26,542 nucleotides of DNA from Apostichopus californicus (lineage: Eukaryota; Echinodermata; Holothuroidea; Aspidochirotida; Stichopodidae). The translations under genes and the position numbers were made by a program. The notes beneath the pieces were generated by a model that saw only the letters and a program-made list of their open reading frames with translations, was not told the DNA's origin and did no database searches. The stretch lies in NCBI GenBank assembly GCA_020650975.1, contig JAIPMN010276229.1, positions 1 through 26,542 of the forward strand, read 5' to 3'. This document shows positions 19,786-26,542 of this stretch, piece after piece (position 1 is the first letter of the stretch; every line of letters starts with the position of its first letter).

Positions 19786-21478
19786 TTAGGTCATGTGGTA
19801 CATTACTACCGCGTTTAGGTCGTTGTCGTAAAAACCTTCAATTTCATAAGTAATTACTTCACATTTTCAATTGAATATCTCACCTTAGCTGCACATTTGG
19901 AGTTTCTATTCCGGCTCAGAATTGAAGCATAAAATGATGCCGTAAAATAAGAAAAATGTGAATGGAAATACGAGGTGTGTTTAAGCGTCGGCTATTGCAA
20001 CATAGGCCCGTTTGTGTTTGCTTCCTTCCGATTGGTTAAAACAAAGGATGAAAGATGCAATATGTCATTTTCTGGAACGCTGTTGTATTGGTATCGGTGC
20101 CGTCAACATGACTCAATTCCAATATTTAATAGTATACTGATGTTCTTCGCAATGGTGCAAACTCTGATGAAAATACCCTTTTTCCTCTAGAAAATGTGAA
20201 CACTTTTCTACCTATCCTTTTTGTAACACGACATTAGTATATATGTCCTTGCGTAATGCTGGATCACAAAATCGAAATTCAAGTATTGATAATATTTCTG
20301 ATTATCGTTGTCTTTTAGTTCAACATTGTCCTTCGAAAAATCATATAAAATATCATGACGGGATTGTATTATTTTTTTAGCTATACTGATGTCACATATT
20401 GGAAGACCGTATTTTTATCCTGCTTGTCATTTTAAGACATTGAGTTTTGTCCATCAGCGGATAGGGCGCGAAACGTTTCTGCACAAGCCTATGTCACATG
20501 GTACCAATCTAATTCAAAGACAATAAAACATACTCGGGGATGTTTATCTCTGGTTTAATACGTTACGTGCATGCATGCCCAACAAATCGTAATGAAACTG
20601 AACAACACAACACTACAACATTGAAAATTCGATGTGCGTGAACCCCGAACATAGAGTTTATTAACAGTGTCGTTAAAACTAAGTTTTTTTGCAAAACGTA
20701 ATATTCAATCATTTGCTGACAAAGAAACCTACCTAGGCCAACCACGTTGCCTAATTGTAAGATGTAGTGTTACGAGATATTGGCTTTGTCGCTTGTCCAG
20801 TGTACCTTCAACGTTAAAGAAGCAATACTATTTTTCGTGCTAGCCTAACGTTAGGTAGGTCATACACAAACACCGTCGGCTTCCAATGGCATAGCTGTAC
20901 GTAGTAACGTACATGCTTCTACCATACCGACGAGAATTTAGTTGTTACCGACTAGTACTAGTAGAGGCGATGTCACCTTACAACTTGCAGTGGTGTCAAT
21001 AGGCTAGTACTTATTATCAAGGCTTAAGTGAAGGGTTCTCTCAGATTTTTACCCTGTGATGTTACTCAAGATAATATTGTAGCGTTCGACAGGTGTTTCA
21101 ACTTGAATTGGAGTTTAAACTGGTGAACCATCATCGGCCGTATTAAATATTGATGAAGATGGGACCACTTGTGACTTAGGCTAGGTTAGTATTTGAATAT
21201 TTACTGAAACCAAACTTAGCCAGCTCGCCGCTAATTGACTTTTCATTCATTCCTAGGCTACCGACAGTTTTAACGTATTACCTCGGCTAGGACAGTAACA
21301 AATTATGCCACTCTAGCCTAGGTTCCAATTGCAATAGCCAACAGGTCTAACTTAGTATTTGCAGCCAATAACGAGATTGTCAACCTGGACAATATTTTTG
21401 TAGCCTAATTTTTTATATTCCTGTTCTATGGCCTGGGATAGATTCTATATGCATCAGTAATAGAAAGGTAGTAGCATG

Positions 21479-21933
21479 GACACTTCTAATTCCGGACACC
21501 TAAGCCTTAAAACACCCCAAAACTATATCTTCTGGTATAAAATCACCTGAAAATATACTTGATATGGTGGGAGAAGTGTTATATATACGATACACAGCCA
21601 AACTTTCTTTCCTGCAAACTGTTTTCACGTTGTATTCCAAGAAGATTCTTGTGATTGTGGAACTGGTATTTCTTTGCTAGAGTATTGCGAATTTTCGGAC
21701 ACACAGTCCTACAGTGTGGCGCTGGTGATAAAATTGGTGGCGCAGTTGCTCTTTCAGTAATTATAACAGACTTCATAGATCTCCGTCATTTTATTGACAA
21801 ATATGTAAGTATTTACTTGCACACGGGTCATTTTGGAGAGAAAATAACTGTAGCTTCGTACTTGTTTGTGAAATTTGGCTCTTCCTGTAGGGTGTCATGC
21901 ATTTCTTAGGGGTGTCCGAAATTCGCAGTGTTC
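21479..21933. mobile_element. MITE-like element with 23-bp inverted ends
   Basis: The left arm 21479-21501 (GGACACTTCTAATTCCGGAC, then ACC) matches the reverse complement of 21911-21933 (GAACACTGCGAATTTCGGAC, then ACC) at 19 of 23 positions. The match continues loosely into a CTAAG sequence. A third copy of the motif (TTGCGAATTTTCGGACACAC) is inside near 21686. The 455-base element has no coding capacity. It is probably a non-autonomous DNA transposon, family unknown. Confidence 0.5.
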
Positions 21934-22691
21934 CGAAATTAGCAATACTGACTATACTAGTAGGATGTTCAATTGCTGAGAAATGAGACCTCAAAAGTCA
22001 AGAAAATGCCACAGTGTAGACAAGTTGCGGATTTTCAAAGTGCGATAAATCGGCCAATTGTGAAGCAATGCAACTGAAATTTTCAGAATATGCATATATA
22101 ATGGTGTTCCAATCATACAAAAAAATTGGGAATTTTTGGAGAGAGTGCAGCAACAGCCATCCATGATTTGACACGAAATGACTCGAATACAAAAGACACT
22201 GGATAGGCTATTTGTTTTCTCAGAAGGTTTTTCCCTCATTAACTGTACTAAGCAAAGAATGAGATTTCACTGAAAACATCAACTTTGATTCAGTGATTGA
22301 CATTTTTAGTCAAAGTTGTATAGAACTTGATTGTTGTCTAAGTACATAAAATGTCTCACTATAGAGATCATCAGATACCTCTGTATACCTACCTACACCA
22401 CTAAACTTCCTTCCAAGTCGCTTACAGTTTAAAATGTTCACAAGCATGCAAAGTTGGAAACACACAAATGTAGGTTAATGATGGAAATGTTGTCACCATT
22501 TTGCATTGATCTACAATCTCTTACCAAAAGCAAACTTTGTCCAAGGGAATGGGTCTCCCGGAGTCATGAAGGCATTCATGAGAATTTAATCATTTATCTT
22601 TCATTTTTGTGTGTTATATAACTAACATTTCTGATCACTGTTTTCATTATTTAAAACCATTTAATTTGTTATCTTGTTTCTTTGCTTGCAG

Positions 22692-26056
<3,365 letters not shown>

Positions 26057-26325
26057 TGATTCTTTTGTTTCTCATGCAAACTGTTCTGGATACAGCCATT
26101 TGTTAATATATTAGTGTTTTTTTTTTTTTGTGAGTGTTTGTGCCAACGTGAGTGTCACTTAACAATGTTACTTTTAATCAATAAATCATTTATCAAGACA
26201 AAAGTCTGATAAAAATCAAAATGGTTACTGCTACAGAGAAAAATAGGACAATAGGTTCACTTAGCCAGAGACATCTGGACTAAAACAGATCTTTATCTTA
26301 TAGAGAATTGTCTTTTACTATGTAC

Positions 26326-26542
26326 AGGCGCGTATCCAGGATTTTCTAACCCGGGGGGCGCGAATTACTATCTAAGCGGAGCGCCACCATCGGTTGGCGC
26401 GGAGCGTACAAGGAAATTTCTGGTTTTGATACCCCCCCAGATCACCGGAAATGGCACTTCTCGGGCTTGAAAATGACCAAGCAGTTGTACACTTTTGCCT
26501 GAGAACCAAGTATTTCCCAATAGTTTTTTTTCCATCCATAAC
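26326..26542. mobile_element. GC-rich interspersed-repeat-like block at window end
   Basis: The sequence from ACAGGCGCGTATCCAGGATT through CCCGGGGGGCGCGAATT and GGAGCGCCACCATCGG stands out as GC-rich in an AT-rich intron. It resembles a type of dispersed element common in marine invertebrate genomes. It contains no coding frame and may run past the window. The identification rests on composition and general resemblance. Confidence 0.4.

Larger units (their letters stand above)
19675..22691. other. Divergent 5' region between BET and WDR5
   Basis: It should contain the BET 5' UTR and transcription start, the WDR5 transcription start and at least one non-coding WDR5 exon. The last is inferred because the first WDR5 coding exon follows a good acceptor. 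Candidate plus-strand donors include GTTAG|GTAGGT near 20853 and AAATAT|GTAAGT near 21804, neither confirmed. A MITE-like element lies at 21479-21933. No protein-coding exon is evident. Confidence 0.6.

Overview
The window is animal nuclear DNA: AT-rich, intron-dense, with GT-AG splice sites and no bacterial features. It carries two chromatin-regulator genes arranged head to head. Protein similarity and gene order suggest an invertebrate deuterostome, perhaps an echinoderm, but the taxon is an inference and is not proven by the sequence.

The minus strand holds an apparently complete BET-family gene (BRD2/3/4 type). Its ATG is at 19674 and its stop at 4094, across 15 coding exons plus one alternative exon. 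Every predicted junction keeps the reading frame, giving a protein of about 858 residues. In order it contains an acidic N-terminus, bromodomain 1 (BD1), an acidic/proline linker, bromodomain 2 (BD2), a Ser/acidic phosphorylation-type cluster, a long Lys/Glu/Arg segment, the ET domain, a coiled basic segment and a Ser-rich tail. The plus strand holds the 5' part of WDR5 (ATG at 22728): five coding exons, 174 residues, the remainder beyond the right edge. The coding starts lie about 3.05 kb apart. Human BRD3 and WDR5 are also divergent neighbours, so the arrangement looks like old microsynteny.

The most striking feature is a tandemly duplicated exon in BD1. Exons 4a (13790-13936) and 4b (13586-13732) are both 147 nt, both phase 0, and about 69% identical in protein. 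They are separated by a 57-nt intron. Each encodes the same central part of the acetyl-lysine-binding fold, from the end of the ZA loop through the conserved Asn. This predicts mutually exclusive splicing that would give two versions of the reader pocket surface in one BET protein.

Layout: 1-2190 has no recognisable gene; about 2190-4093 is the probable BET 3' UTR; 4094-19674 is the BET gene, with related repeats in three consecutive introns and a MITE-like element in intron 1; 19675-22691 is the BET 5' UTR/divergent promoter region with a second MITE-like element; 22692-26542 is the start of WDR5, with a GC-rich interspersed-repeat-like block at the right end. BET proteins read acetylated histones, and WDR5 is a scaffold of MLL/SET1 H3K4 methyltransferase complexes, so both act in transcriptional activation.
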